From an uncultured Bacteroides sp. (GTDB lineage: Bacteria > Bacteroidota > Bacteroidia > Bacteroidales > Bacteroidaceae): a stretch of DNA of 56,064 nt. The DNA lies in contig NZ_URFY01000031.1 of NCBI RefSeq assembly GCF_900547205.1, positions 1 to 56,064 of the forward strand, in the 5' to 3' direction. Positions within the stretch are counted from its first letter, which is position 1, and every line of letters starts with the position of its first letter. The notes under the pieces were generated by a model, which had not been told where the DNA came from, ran no database searches, and was given only the letters and a program-made list of their open reading frames with translations. The position numbers and the translations under genes are program-made. Of the stretch, positions 7,858 through 15,872 are shown one piece after another.

Positions 7858-8739
7858 TCAATTTTTCCGTATCTCCCCCGGACTTGCCCCGAAATTCATC
7901 TGGCAGAACTCCGTCAGGTACGATTGAGACACAAACCCGCATACCTCCGCCACTTCCAGCAGCGGCAAGTCTGTTTGTGTGAGCAGGTTCTTTACCTTGT
8001 CTTTCCGCAGTCCTTTCAGCCATTCATGGGGAGTAGTACGGAACTCTTCACGGAACAGCCGCCGGAAAGTGCTTAGGCTGTACCCGCAAAGGTCAGCCAG
8101 ATGTCCCGTATTCTTTGCCTTCATGCAGTGCTTCGTAACCTTCTCCACGAGCCTTTTATTCTTCACCATTCCCAGATACACCTCTGCCTGCAACAACTCT
8201 TCACCTGTCATTTCCTTTATCTTCGCATGGGCAATAGGTATTTCCAGTTCCGTAGCACCTTTCGGCAAATCCTCGCTCTTGGTGCAATGCGGACGCTTCC
8301 GCTTCATTTGCTGCACATATTGCGCCAGTCGGTTATACACCCCGTTCAGATACCCCCGTTCGGGATAGATATGCAATATCCGGCACAAATACAGCAGTTC
8401 CCTGTTGCACCCGTAGTTGATATACCAACTCGATAACCGGAACACATACCGCAGTGCCGCATCTTCCCGTGACAAGGCAACCAACATCACATACGCCTCG
8501 AAACCCTTGTCGCTGTATGTCACCGCTTCCGGCAGCTTGTTCAGCGTATCTGCCACGAACCGCATCACCCGCTCGTCCTCGGCAAGCTGTTCCAGCCCCG
8601 CAAATTCTCCCGCATCTTTGCCGCTTCGTATCATTCCTTCCATTGTTTCCACCAGAGCTTGCACCTTCTCCGCAATCTCCGGTTCTGCCGTCACCGCTGC
8701 ACGCAGCAGTTCTTGGCTTAGTGTTGATGTTGTTTCCAT
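7858..8739 (-). CDS. AraC family transcription regulator in the immunity cluster
   Basis: The C-terminal 90 residues form a double helix-turn-helix of the AraC kind: LADLCGYSLSTFRRLFREEF, TPHEWLKGLRKDKVKNLL, then LLEVAEVCGFVSQSYLTEFC and a GASPGEIRKN end. The N-terminal 200 residues are helical, with no cupin motif that I can see, and carry a basic QQMKRKRPHCTKSE linker. I place the start at METTSTLS (8739); an upstream TTG at 8769 would overlap the lipoprotein gene. It lies between the DUF2931 lipoprotein and the immunity fusion, all in one direction, so it may control this cluster. Its ligand is unknown. Confidence 0.8.
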   Translation of the reverse strand: METTSTLSQELLRAAVTAEPEIAEKVQALVETMEGMIRSGKDAGEFAGLEQLAEDERVMRFVADTLNKLPEAVTYSDKGFEAYVMLVALSREDAALRYVFRLSSWYINYGCNRELLYLCRILHIYPERGYLNGVYNRLAQYVQQMKRKRPHCTKSEDLPKGATELEIPIAHAKIKEMTGEELLQAEVYLGMVKNKRLVEKVTKHCMKAKNTGHLADLCGYSLSTFRRLFREEFRTTPHEWLKGLRKDKVKNLLTQTDLPLLEVAEVCGFVSQSYLTEFCQMNFGASPGEIRKN

Positions 8740-8753
8740 ATCCGTATAATTTT

Positions 8754-9911
8754 TTAATACCCCCACCAATCGCTTGCTTTATAATTGCTACTTTTATAAA
8801 TCAATTTATCATTTTTGATAACTAAGATTTGCATCTTATCAGTTGGTACACTCATTTCCCCTTTCTCTGTTTTCAGACTTACTCCGGTGGGCTTTCCTTC
8901 ATTATCAATATGAATGGTAAAATCACCTTTCGGCAACTTTCCTCCACCATACAACTTTTCGTAAAGCTCCACAACATCAAAATCGTCCCTCTGCGGATAA
9001 TCACTGCCGAACACCTTTTCAAAAGCAGAAAGAATCATTTGCTCGTCAAATACGAATCTAACTTCATATTGCTCCTTACCTGCCGTCCAACTTATATATA
9101 TATTACGAGGACGAGCCTGTAAAGAATATAGATTCTCTTTCAGTCTTTCCCATAAAATCACATCATATTCTCCGTTGAAATAATGTACTGCAATTTGTGT
9201 CAAATCCACATCTTCCATTTCTATTTCAGGAACTATATGATAATTAAAACGTTTACGGTAATTTTCAAACAACAAACTGTCAGGCAAACCATTTTTCTTT
9301 AAGTTTTCATATACTTTGGGTTCACTTTTTAATGCTCTCTGAACATATTCATATTGGTTAATAATAGCTTTTGGTGCAAATTCTGACATCTTTACGGGCA
9401 CTTCCGCCCCATGCAGACAACATACCTCTGTAACTCTTCCATCACCAACAGCCCATATTTGTATCATTCCATAGGGAGCCATGCCAACAACAAGTCCGTC
9501 ATATCGTTGTTCTATTTTCCGCACATTCATCCAAACCGTGTCAAATAACGATTGTAATCTGTTTTTTGGCAACCACTCCGAAACAAAATAGAATTTATTT
9601 TCAGTAAATGACAACCATACTATTTCTATCGCTTCTGGCAAAGGTTTATATTTTTCACCCACAACGTGCAATGATTGTCCTACTCCCCATACATTGCCAA
9701 CTAATGATTTACTGGGAATATATACCGTGCTCTTATCTGGCATTCCGAAATATCCCACATGAATAGTAGTAGGATATAGATAAGGTGCGCTTTCACTCGG
9801 ATACCACGCATACAGTTCCTCTTTCTCCTGTTGCTTCTCCTTTTTGCCGGAGCAGGAACTAAACAAACTCAATATTCCCATAACGATAATCAGTATTTTC
9901 ATATTTTGCAT
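8754..9911 (-). CDS. DUF2931 family lipoprotein
   Basis: A 385-residue protein with a lipoprotein signal: MKILIIVMGILSLFSSC, the Cys at residue 20 of the longer form. The DUF2931 core follows (YAWYPSESAPYLYPTTIHVGYF, then VYIPS and a tryptophan-rich WLSFTENKFYFVSEWLP). It should sit in the outer or inner membrane facing the periplasm. The first 17 residues after the start are almost the same as in the otherwise unrelated lipoprotein at 11992-12708. The function of DUF2931 is not established; here, among immunity genes, a periplasmic immunity role is possible but only inferred. The ATG at 9902 is an alternative start that gives the cleaner signal peptide. Confidence 0.7.
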   Translation of the reverse strand: MQNMKILIIVMGILSLFSSCSGKKEKQQEKEELYAWYPSESAPYLYPTTIHVGYFGMPDKSTVYIPSKSLVGNVWGVGQSLHVVGEKYKPLPEAIEIVWLSFTENKFYFVSEWLPKNRLQSLFDTVWMNVRKIEQRYDGLVVGMAPYGMIQIWAVGDGRVTEVCCLHGAEVPVKMSEFAPKAIINQYEYVQRALKSEPKVYENLKKNGLPDSLLFENYRKRFNYHIVPEIEMEDVDLTQIAVHYFNGEYDVILWERLKENLYSLQARPRNIYISWTAGKEQYEVRFVFDEQMILSAFEKVFGSDYPQRDDFDVVELYEKLYGGGKLPKGDFTIHIDNEGKPTGVSLKTEKGEMSVPTDKMQILVIKNDKLIYKSSNYKASDWWGY

Positions 9912-9920
9912 GTTCTATTC

Positions 9921-11462
9921 TCAATCAACGATATAATATTCTGTACTCGTTTCGTGTGGCGGACTATAAAGCCAAATTGAATCCACTCCACAACCAACAT
10001 AGAATTTCTTTTCCGGAAACGAAGGATCATCGTGATATAATCGGTAGCCGCAATTGCTTGGTCTGAATATCTTGCCATCACGAACCAGATAAATCCCCCA
10101 ATGATAAATCTTTTCTTCATCCGCTGCGGCAAGCTTTATTGTGAATCCCTTATTGAACCTAACCAGTTGAAAATCCACACCGTCAAGACTCAACGTAGTA
10201 CCGACATCTTTACGGGTAAGCTGGATATGCGGATAGTCCGGCTCGTCTTCGCTTTCCCACGGTAATTCCAATACGCTATACCCCTTGACAATGGGGTTGT
10301 AATTGTCTTCGTCCGAATCCGATATAACCTTGCGTTCAAAATAAGCAGGATTAGACGAATCCGCATTATACTGGGCAAGAAACTCATCATATTTATCACC
10401 CGGATTCCACTTCCGTTCATTCTCCTTTTGAAAATATTCCTTCCAGCTATCCACCCATTTTTGAAAATACTCCATGTTTCGGGTACTGTCAGAATCCGCC
10501 GCCACCTGCTGCTTCATGGTTAGCGTTTGGCTAATTATCCGGTCAGCCTGCTTCACTTGTTCAAGACGGTACTTACAATGATACCCTGCCAGATACATAC
10601 CACAGTCAATACAATACATTGCATCCCCAGAAAATTCAGATTGTTCCATTTCCTTTTTGAATCCGGTATAATCACCTGCTGCTATTTGTTCCTGATAGCG
10701 TAAACCGATTTCATAACCTTGCCGCAAATAACGTGCGTAGTCCCGTTCATATATCACTGGATCTGTAAAACTTAAACCATAAGCACACACAACTGCTGCA
10801 CTGTACACATACGCTTTTGCATCAGTTGTATTTGCGCCGGGGTAAGCACCGAACTTGTACAACGGTAATATATCATTCATCATCCGGTCAATTTCTTGCT
10901 GTGAATAATCTTCCCATTTTTCAGTCCATCTTTCCAAGCTATTTAGTGTTGCATACATATCATCCTCACTCATATTGTCGGTACTTTCGTGTAGAATCCC
11001 AAGTACATGAACAACAGCACGATTCACTTCCTCGATGTTGAAGAGTGGAAAACGGAAATGATCCCACAAAGCCAATCCGGAACTTATATAAATCCGTTCG
11101 TACGTTTCATATTTATTTTCCATCTTTTCCAGTTCCTTAATGGCAGCCCTACTGTCACCAGCCAAAAGTTCTTCCTTGTACTGCATACCTAAGTTATATC
11201 CTTGTTTTAAGTAATCGGCATACGTGTCTCTGTATGTTTGGGCATCCACATCCCCCGGAATATCATGCGTGAGTGCTACACCTATGGCATAGTTAAAAGC
11301 GAAAATACCATCCACGTCTTTTCCCGGTTCAGGCAATTTTTTCAGAACCTCTTGATTCCTTACTCCGTTTGCTTTATTTTCTCCCGCCATAATCTTTGCA
11401 TTTTGCGCTCCACAAGCAAGCCCGAAACTTGCAAGCAAAACAGTTATTGCTATCCGTTTCAT
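9921..11462 (-). CDS. Secreted protein of unknown function with an internal duplication
   Basis: A 513-residue protein with a Sec signal peptide (MKRIAITVLLASFGLACGAQ). Two related helical segments are visible: near 53-115 (YADYLKQGYNLGMQYKEELLAGD) and near 215-275 (YARYLRQGYEIGLRYQEQIAAGD). Each is followed by a long helical region. The last 110 residues are beta-like, with WGIYLVRDGKIFRPSNCGYRL and a Trp-Leu-Tyr pattern. I do not recognise a family. It is predicted to be periplasmic or surface-exposed and lies 9 bases before the DUF2931 lipoprotein gene, so the two are probably co-expressed. The DNA around its start (about 11458-11481) resembles that at the start of the lipoprotein at 12708. 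Confidence 0.65.
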   Translation of the reverse strand: MKRIAITVLLASFGLACGAQNAKIMAGENKANGVRNQEVLKKLPEPGKDVDGIFAFNYAIGVALTHDIPGDVDAQTYRDTYADYLKQGYNLGMQYKEELLAGDSRAAIKELEKMENKYETYERIYISSGLALWDHFRFPLFNIEEVNRAVVHVLGILHESTDNMSEDDMYATLNSLERWTEKWEDYSQQEIDRMMNDILPLYKFGAYPGANTTDAKAYVYSAAVVCAYGLSFTDPVIYERDYARYLRQGYEIGLRYQEQIAAGDYTGFKKEMEQSEFSGDAMYCIDCGMYLAGYHCKYRLEQVKQADRIISQTLTMKQQVAADSDSTRNMEYFQKWVDSWKEYFQKENERKWNPGDKYDEFLAQYNADSSNPAYFERKVISDSDEDNYNPIVKGYSVLELPWESEDEPDYPHIQLTRKDVGTTLSLDGVDFQLVRFNKGFTIKLAAADEEKIYHWGIYLVRDGKIFRPSNCGYRLYHDDPSFPEKKFYVGCGVDSIWLYSPPHETSTEYYIVD

Positions 11463-11474
11463 GGTTCATATATT

Positions 11475-11981
11475 TTATATTTCGTCAGTAACAAGTCTGC
11501 ACCATCTTTCAATCGCCCTGCGTGGAGTAGCCGAACACCAATCGCCCACACATATATCCATAAAATCTTCCGCATGGCATCGTTCCAGATATTCCAAAAA
11601 GCATAATATAGCCTTTCTCTCTTCCTCGCTGAACAGCACCAACCTTTCCCGCGCAAACTCATAAAGTTCCGTTCCGGCATCCGGCAACGTCAGCGAATGA
11701 ACAATGCTTTCAGGTATCGTGTCCGCCCCTGTGTAATCCTCTATCGTAAACAACATATACGCCGGAAGATAGAACCTGAACCCTTGCGGTTCAAACAAAG
11801 GCAACGCATCCCGTTCTTGCAGGAGCAATTCACGTGGCACATCCAGCCAGTTCTCATAACCGCTGAACTCTTCCCGTATCTGCTTCCGTTCCAAATCATT
11901 TCCTCCCCAGTCATTGACAATGCACTCTCTACCCGGATAAGGTATGTCTCCAAAAGCTGTTTTTATTTCCTGTATAATCAT
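11475..11981 (-). CDS. DUF6714-like protein, possible immunity protein
   Basis: A 168-residue soluble acidic protein. It has the pattern of an N-terminal helix (IKTAFGDIPYPG), then FSGYENWLDVPRELL, GFRFYLPAYMLFTI, and a C-terminal helical region (EEERKAILCFLEYLERC). The YLPAYML segment and general layout resemble the DUF6714 family, which often occurs among orphan toxin-immunity genes; I rate this a likely but unverified match. It lies 10 bases after the lipoprotein at 11992 and 12 bases before the secreted protein gene, on the same strand. Confidence 0.55.
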   Translation of the reverse strand: MIIQEIKTAFGDIPYPGRECIVNDWGGNDLERKQIREEFSGYENWLDVPRELLLQERDALPLFEPQGFRFYLPAYMLFTIEDYTGADTIPESIVHSLTLPDAGTELYEFARERLVLFSEEERKAILCFLEYLERCHAEDFMDICVGDWCSATPRRAIERWCRLVTDEI

Positions 11982-11991
11982 TTTTTACATA

Positions 11992-12708
11992 TTAATAATA
12001 ATTATGTGGATAACGTTGTTCTTCTATTATAGAACCATCTTTCCCACTAACCGTTATCGTTAAGTCTGATTCTTCTGACAATGGATACATTACAAAATAT
12101 GCCTTGAACTCTTCTTCTCCTATTGTTTTATATATCTGATAACGGTAATCTAAGTCAACATCGTTTGGAAAATGCATTTCTCTTTCATCTAAAAGGCTCA
12201 TTAACTGTTCAAAAGTAAAAAAATAGCCCTCGTCCTCATTTACTTCTCGCTGTAACTCCCCATCCATAGAATAATATCGAGAAATCCCTATAAGCATGCC
12301 ATTACCCGGTCCATAGGTCTTTTCTGATTTTATAATACCATTTTCATAATATATACTTTCATAAGACAGGTAGGTGGTTTTGGGGTGTTTTATGATAGCG
12401 TATTGTACATTATTAGGGGCTTTATCTTTAATATATTCTATTAAAGTATCATTAGATACTATTTCTGTATATCCTACATAACTGCTATTTTCATAATCTT
12501 TCTTATGCCGTTCAAAGGCAGCAATGTCAAACCTTTTGTTACATACCTCAATAGCATCTTTTTCCTTATTGAAACTGACAATATTACCTAACGTATTAGC
12601 GTCAAGATAGGACTTATTGTTCTCCACCTCATTCAGGACTGTTTTTTTTCTGCCAGTACAAGAAGCAAACAAACTCAATATTCCCATAACGATAAGTAGT
12701 ATTTTCAT
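11992..12708 (-). CDS. Lipoprotein, first gene of the cargo operon
   Basis: A 238-residue protein with the signal MKILLIVMGILSLFASC and a lipobox Cys at residue 17. The rest is beta-rich with YYENGIIKSEKTYGPGNG and DGELQREVNEDEGYFF, suggesting repeated strand motifs like those of MORN-type or DUF-type Bacteroides lipoproteins, and ends SGKDGSIIEEQRYPHNYY. No family is recognised. Its signal peptide is nearly the same as that of the DUF2931 lipoprotein 2.8 kb downstream. The candidate promoter boxes at 12738-12745 and 12839-12846 would drive the whole leftward cluster down to 5040. Confidence 0.65.
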   Translation of the reverse strand: MKILLIVMGILSLFASCTGRKKTVLNEVENNKSYLDANTLGNIVSFNKEKDAIEVCNKRFDIAAFERHKKDYENSSYVGYTEIVSNDTLIEYIKDKAPNNVQYAIIKHPKTTYLSYESIYYENGIIKSEKTYGPGNGMLIGISRYYSMDGELQREVNEDEGYFFTFEQLMSLLDEREMHFPNDVDLDYRYQIYKTIGEEEFKAYFVMYPLSEESDLTITVSGKDGSIIEEQRYPHNYY

Positions 12709-12737
12709 GGTTCATCTATTTTATATTCTACTGGCAA

Positions 12738-12846
12738 CAAAGATACCCCGTCGCCTCACAAATCCCCTTTCGCTTCCTATCCATTCTTTTTTGATAATCG
12801 CTCAAAACAAGAATAAGATAATTAACGGCTTACGTTCCCAAATATA
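12738..12846 (-). promoter_or_regulatory. Candidate promoter region of the immunity operon
   Basis: Two minus-strand TAnnTTTG boxes are present: TATCTTTG (12745-12738) and TATATTTG (12846-12839). No good -33 TTG is seen at the right distance for either. Between them lies the 27-base motif (12780-12806) also found upstream of rteC. Confidence 0.4.
12780..12806 (-). repeat. Second copy of the 27-base motif found upstream of rteC
   Basis: It differs from 4922-4948 by one base. Looser similarity continues leftwards, including the CCC-TTTT-rich stretch. The two copies bracket the cargo operon. Confidence 0.6.
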
Positions 12847-12900
12847 GCACAAAGTTTCAGAAAACACAGTATTTGCTGTGCTAAATTTATGTGCGGACAT

Positions 12901-12925
12901 AAAAAAAGCACCTCGAAAGGTGCTT
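12901..12925 (-). terminator. Terminator of the TetR gene
   Basis: Read on the minus strand, AAGCACC pairs with GGTGCTT around CTTTCGA-type loop bases and runs into seven T. It lies 49 bases after the TetR stop. Confidence 0.85.
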
Positions 12926-12974
12926 CCCATATCGATGACGATACTAAATAATATTCATTCAAGCTATATACAGG

Positions 12975-13574
12975 TCATTTCAGCAACTTATATATAGCAC
13001 CGTACTGTCGTTTCAATCGTTCCGTATCCAGTCCCGTAGTGAAAGCCAGTATGTACGACATTCCCAGATGCGTCATTCGGAACATATCAATAATTTCTTC
13101 CGTATCAATATCCTTTCTGATTTCTCCCGAAGCCATTGCCTGTTCAATCACCCTTTGCCACATTCGATGGTCTTTCTCGAAGATGGCATCCACTTTCTCC
13201 ACGAATCCTGGATAATACTTTTGTGCTTGGAACAAGAACTGGAAGTAACATTTGGCACATTCCTTTCTATCCACTCCCAATTCATTGCTCAGATAATCCA
13301 TTGTCTTTTCCACACCAGCGATATACGTTTGCAGAAACTCCCACAAAGAAATATCCTCCGCATACACGAACTTATTTTCCACCTTGTGCGGTTCAAATAT
13401 GTACGTATCCACAACAGCCTTAAACAGTCCCAGTTTATCTTTCGTGTGATGATAGATACCCCGGCACGATAACCCGATAGCTTTCTCCAGTTTTACAACC
13501 GTCACTTTCTCATAATTGTCCTGCAAGAACAGGCGGAACGCATTTTTATATATCTCAGCTTTATTCGTTTTCAT
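12975..13574 (-). CDS. TetR/AcrR family repressor
   Basis: A 199-residue protein beginning MKTNKAEIYKNAFRLF. The N-terminal helix-turn-helix is typical of TetR (VTVVKLEKAIGLSCRGIYHHTKDKLGLFKAVVD). The rest is an all-helical ligand/dimer domain with a Cys pair in RKECAKCYFQFLFQ. A longer frame up to 13964 runs into the intron and is not coding. It stands alone with its own terminator. The 18-bp inverted repeat at 13697-13738, about 125 bases upstream, could be its operator. The group II intron behind that repeat has separated the gene from whatever it originally faced. Confidence 0.85.
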   Translation of the reverse strand: MKTNKAEIYKNAFRLFLQDNYEKVTVVKLEKAIGLSCRGIYHHTKDKLGLFKAVVDTYIFEPHKVENKFVYAEDISLWEFLQTYIAGVEKTMDYLSNELGVDRKECAKCYFQFLFQAQKYYPGFVEKVDAIFEKDHRMWQRVIEQAMASGEIRKDIDTEEIIDMFRMTHLGMSYILAFTTGLDTERLKRQYGAIYKLLK

Positions 13575-13696
13575 ATCAGTGCAGCTTACATTTATTTTTG
13601 GTTTCCACGAAGATAATATATTTCTTCCAAACAGCCATATCCTTGTTCCAAAAACCTCATATTCACCACCAATTAAAGCCAAGCACATAGGGCTGG

Positions 13697-13738
13697 TGCA
13701 GGGTGCACGTATATCTATATATATACGTGCACCCTGCA
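13697..13738. repeat. 18-bp perfect inverted repeat at the intron insertion point
   Basis: TGCAGGGTGCACGTATAT and its exact reverse complement flank a 6-base loop. The right arm ends at 13738, the base before the GTGTG that starts the intron. It may be an operator, a transcription terminator or the intron's target structure. Confidence 0.85.
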
Positions 13739-14279
13739 GTGTGCCGTGAGAATGTGGTATGGCTGTCACATTCGTAACTGCGATACAGATGAGAGTAGGT
13801 CTCTCGCAATCGCTTTGCAGGAAGAGGTTGCAAACCGGTGTATGCCGCTTTCTCCCGAAAGGGTTAAGGTAGTGAACGATACATTTAAAAGGCAGTGATG
13901 AACTGTCAGGTAACCATACAGGAGATGACCGTAAGGGAACCATTGATGATGCGTCGAAATGCAATGGGTGATGTCAAAACCATGCTTATGCAAGGAGTAT
14001 GGGATAAGTTCAGAGGTTACCTGCTTACTGTCTGAACGGCATCCGGCGTAGAGGTGGCATGACCTGTATGGAGGCTGTGTTGTGGGAACACGGGAACTCA
14101 CCATAGGATGTTAAGGGAGCGACCAAGAACGGCAAACCCGTAAGGTTTGAGTACCGATACCTATGGTGGGGGCGGACTGTCTCGTAGTAGCGTTGATGTT
14201 GCTGTAATGGTAATGGAGCAAAGGGGGCAGCTTGTCCAGTGTATTTGTTTTGTACAACTAATTGATTAATGTTATTAGG

Positions 14280-15548
14280 ATGATGCAACATCAAGTCACA
14301 AAACCGTTTACAACTGACAAGCATTTGATAATGAATGCTTGGAAACGGGTAAAAGAAAACAAGGGCAGTGGCGGTATCGACAATGTCAGTATAGAGGACT
14401 ATGAGAGTAATCTCGGAAAGCATCTGTACAAGTTGTGGAACCGCATGAGTTCGGGAAGTTATTTCCCCGAAGCTGTAAAGTTGGTAGATATACCTAAATC
14501 TTCCGGAGGAACTCGTCCTTTGGGCATTCCTACGGTTGGTGACCGTATAGCCCAAATGTCTGTCGTATTGCTGATTGAGGATAGGTTGGAGTCGATATTT
14601 CATGCAGACTCGTATGGTTATCGTCCTAATCGTAGTGCCCATGATGCAGTAGGAAAAGCCCGTGAGCGCTGCTGGCATCATAACTGGGTATTGGATATGG
14701 ATATAAGCAAGTTCTTTGATACCATTGACCATGACCTGCTAATGAAAGCTGTCGAGCGTCACGTGCAAGAAAAGTGGATACTACTTTATATCCGGCGTTG
14801 GTTAAAAGTGCCCTACGCAACATTAACAGGCGAACGGATAGAACGGAAAATGGGAGTTCCGCAAGGGTCGGTGATAGGACCGGTTCTTGCAAACTTGTAT
14901 CTCCACTATACGTTTGACAAATGGATGTCGCTTTATCATCCGACCATTCCTTTTGAGCGCTATGCTGATGATACTATTTGTCATTGTAATAGCCTTGAAG
15001 AAGCCCACATGCTGAAAGTATCCATAGTGGAACGCTTCGCTGCGTGTAAATTGAGACTGAATGAAGAGAAGACGCGTATTGTTTATTGCAAAGACGGTAA
15101 ACGGAGGGGAGAGTATAAGGAAATCACTTTTGATTTCTTGGGCTATACCTTTCAGCCACGAGGTCAGAGGAATAAGCAAGGACAAGTCTTTAATGGTTAT
15201 GCTCCGGCAATCAGTAGAAAGTCAAAGAAACGCATCACAGAAAAGATGCGTGGTTGGCACTTAAACAGGCGGGTTCAGCTGAAACTCTCTGATATTGCAG
15301 TTGAAATAAATGCAGAAGTACGTGGGTGGATGAATTACTATGGTAAGTTTTACGGTAGTCAATTAAAGGCTTTCCTACAATGTATCAATTTGAAATTAGC
15401 TCGGTGGGCAGAGAGAAAATATAAGCGGTTTAGACGAAAACCTAATGATGCTTATAAATGGTTGGTAAGAGTGGCTTCCAGAAATCCTGCCTTGTTTTAC
15501 CATTGGCAACATGGTGTTAAACCCAATCGATTGAAACCGTTTGGATGA
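14280..15548 (+). CDS. ltrA: Group II intron reverse transcriptase/maturase
   Basis: A 422-residue protein (start chosen at MMQHQVTKPF; a TTG 18 bases upstream is possible). The reverse transcriptase domain has GSGGIDNVSIEDY, SSGGTRPLGIPTVGDR, DSYGYRPNRSAHDAV, DMDISKFFDTIDHDL, GVPQGSVIGPVLANLYLH and the catalytic FERYADDTICHC. The maturase (X) domain follows, with a FDFLGYTFQPR turn and a C-terminal MRGWMNYYGKF region. No HNH endonuclease domain is present, so mobility would rely on insertion at replication forks. The YADDxxxHC form is more like class D/E bacterial introns than class C, but class was not tested. The frame appears intact. Confidence 0.9.
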   Translation: MMQHQVTKPFTTDKHLIMNAWKRVKENKGSGGIDNVSIEDYESNLGKHLYKLWNRMSSGSYFPEAVKLVDIPKSSGGTRPLGIPTVGDRIAQMSVVLLIEDRLESIFHADSYGYRPNRSAHDAVGKARERCWHHNWVLDMDISKFFDTIDHDLLMKAVERHVQEKWILLYIRRWLKVPYATLTGERIERKMGVPQGSVIGPVLANLYLHYTFDKWMSLYHPTIPFERYADDTICHCNSLEEAHMLKVSIVERFAACKLRLNEEKTRIVYCKDGKRRGEYKEITFDFLGYTFQPRGQRNKQGQVFNGYAPAISRKSKKRITEKMRGWHLNRRVQLKLSDIAVEINAEVRGWMNYYGKFYGSQLKAFLQCINLKLARWAERKYKRFRRKPNDAYKWLVRVASRNPALFYHWQHGVKPNRLKPFG

Positions 15549-15551
15549 GAG

Positions 15552-15585
15552 GAGCCGTATGAGGGGAGACTTTCACGTACGGTTC
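15552..15585 (+). ncRNA. Group II intron domain V
   Basis: A 34-base hairpin, GAGCCGTATGAGG at the 5' side and CACGTACGGTTC at the 3' side, with the conserved AGC catalytic triad. It begins four bases after the maturase stop codon. Confidence 0.9.
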
Positions 15586-15824
15586 TGTGAGAGGTTTGGG
15601 CTGAAATGCCCAGACCTACTCGACCCTAAGTTGAAATATTAATAATCAAAGACTTGCATAATTGAAAAATAACCTGTACTTTTGAACCCATGATTAATGC
15701 AGACGAGGTGCAGACAGATAAAGACAATACAAGTCTTTTGAAATCGTAACCAAGTCGTAACCTAAGATAGTTCATTGAAAATATAACGCTGATATTGAGC
15801 GGATTGCAAGGAAAGGTTCATTTA

Positions 15825-15837
15825 CCTGTCTCTCCGC
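15825..15837. other. Right attachment site of the mobile element (tRNA 3'-end core)
   Basis: CCTGTCTCTCCGC, followed by A, is the 3' end of a Bacteroides tRNA-Ser/Leu acceptor arm. From memory it is the 13-14 base core used by NBU1 and NBU2. Upstream bases do not fold as a tRNA body, as expected at the distal junction; the intact tRNA should lie to the left of the window. The bases after it, with the terminator at 15873, look like the normal flank of a tRNA gene. Confidence 0.65.
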
Positions 15838-15872
15838 AGTGAATTTTGATTATCAATGATTTATGAATTAAG

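Larger units (their letters stand above)
13739..15624 (+). mobile_element. Group II intron, apparently complete
   Basis: The 5' end fits the GTGYG consensus (GTGTG at 13739). A structured 5' region of about 500 bases leads into the maturase frame. Domain V is a canonical 34-base hairpin at 15552-15585. Domain VI is the stem around 15586-15620, with GGTTTGGGC against GCCCAGACC and an unpaired A near 15618. The 3' end CGAC at 15621-15624 fits the usual position 7 bases after the branch A. The boundaries are inferred from motifs. It is the only intron of this kind in the window. The insertion is intergenic, behind the TetR gene, so splicing is not needed for a host protein. Confidence 0.85.

Noticed and set aside
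13697..13738. Rho-independent terminator
   Set aside because: The stem is perfect but AT-rich at the loop and has no T-run on either side, and no gene ends into it.
13575..13964. N-terminal extension of the TetR frame
   Set aside because: It runs through the inverted repeat into the intron; TetR homology starts at MKTNKAEIY (13574).
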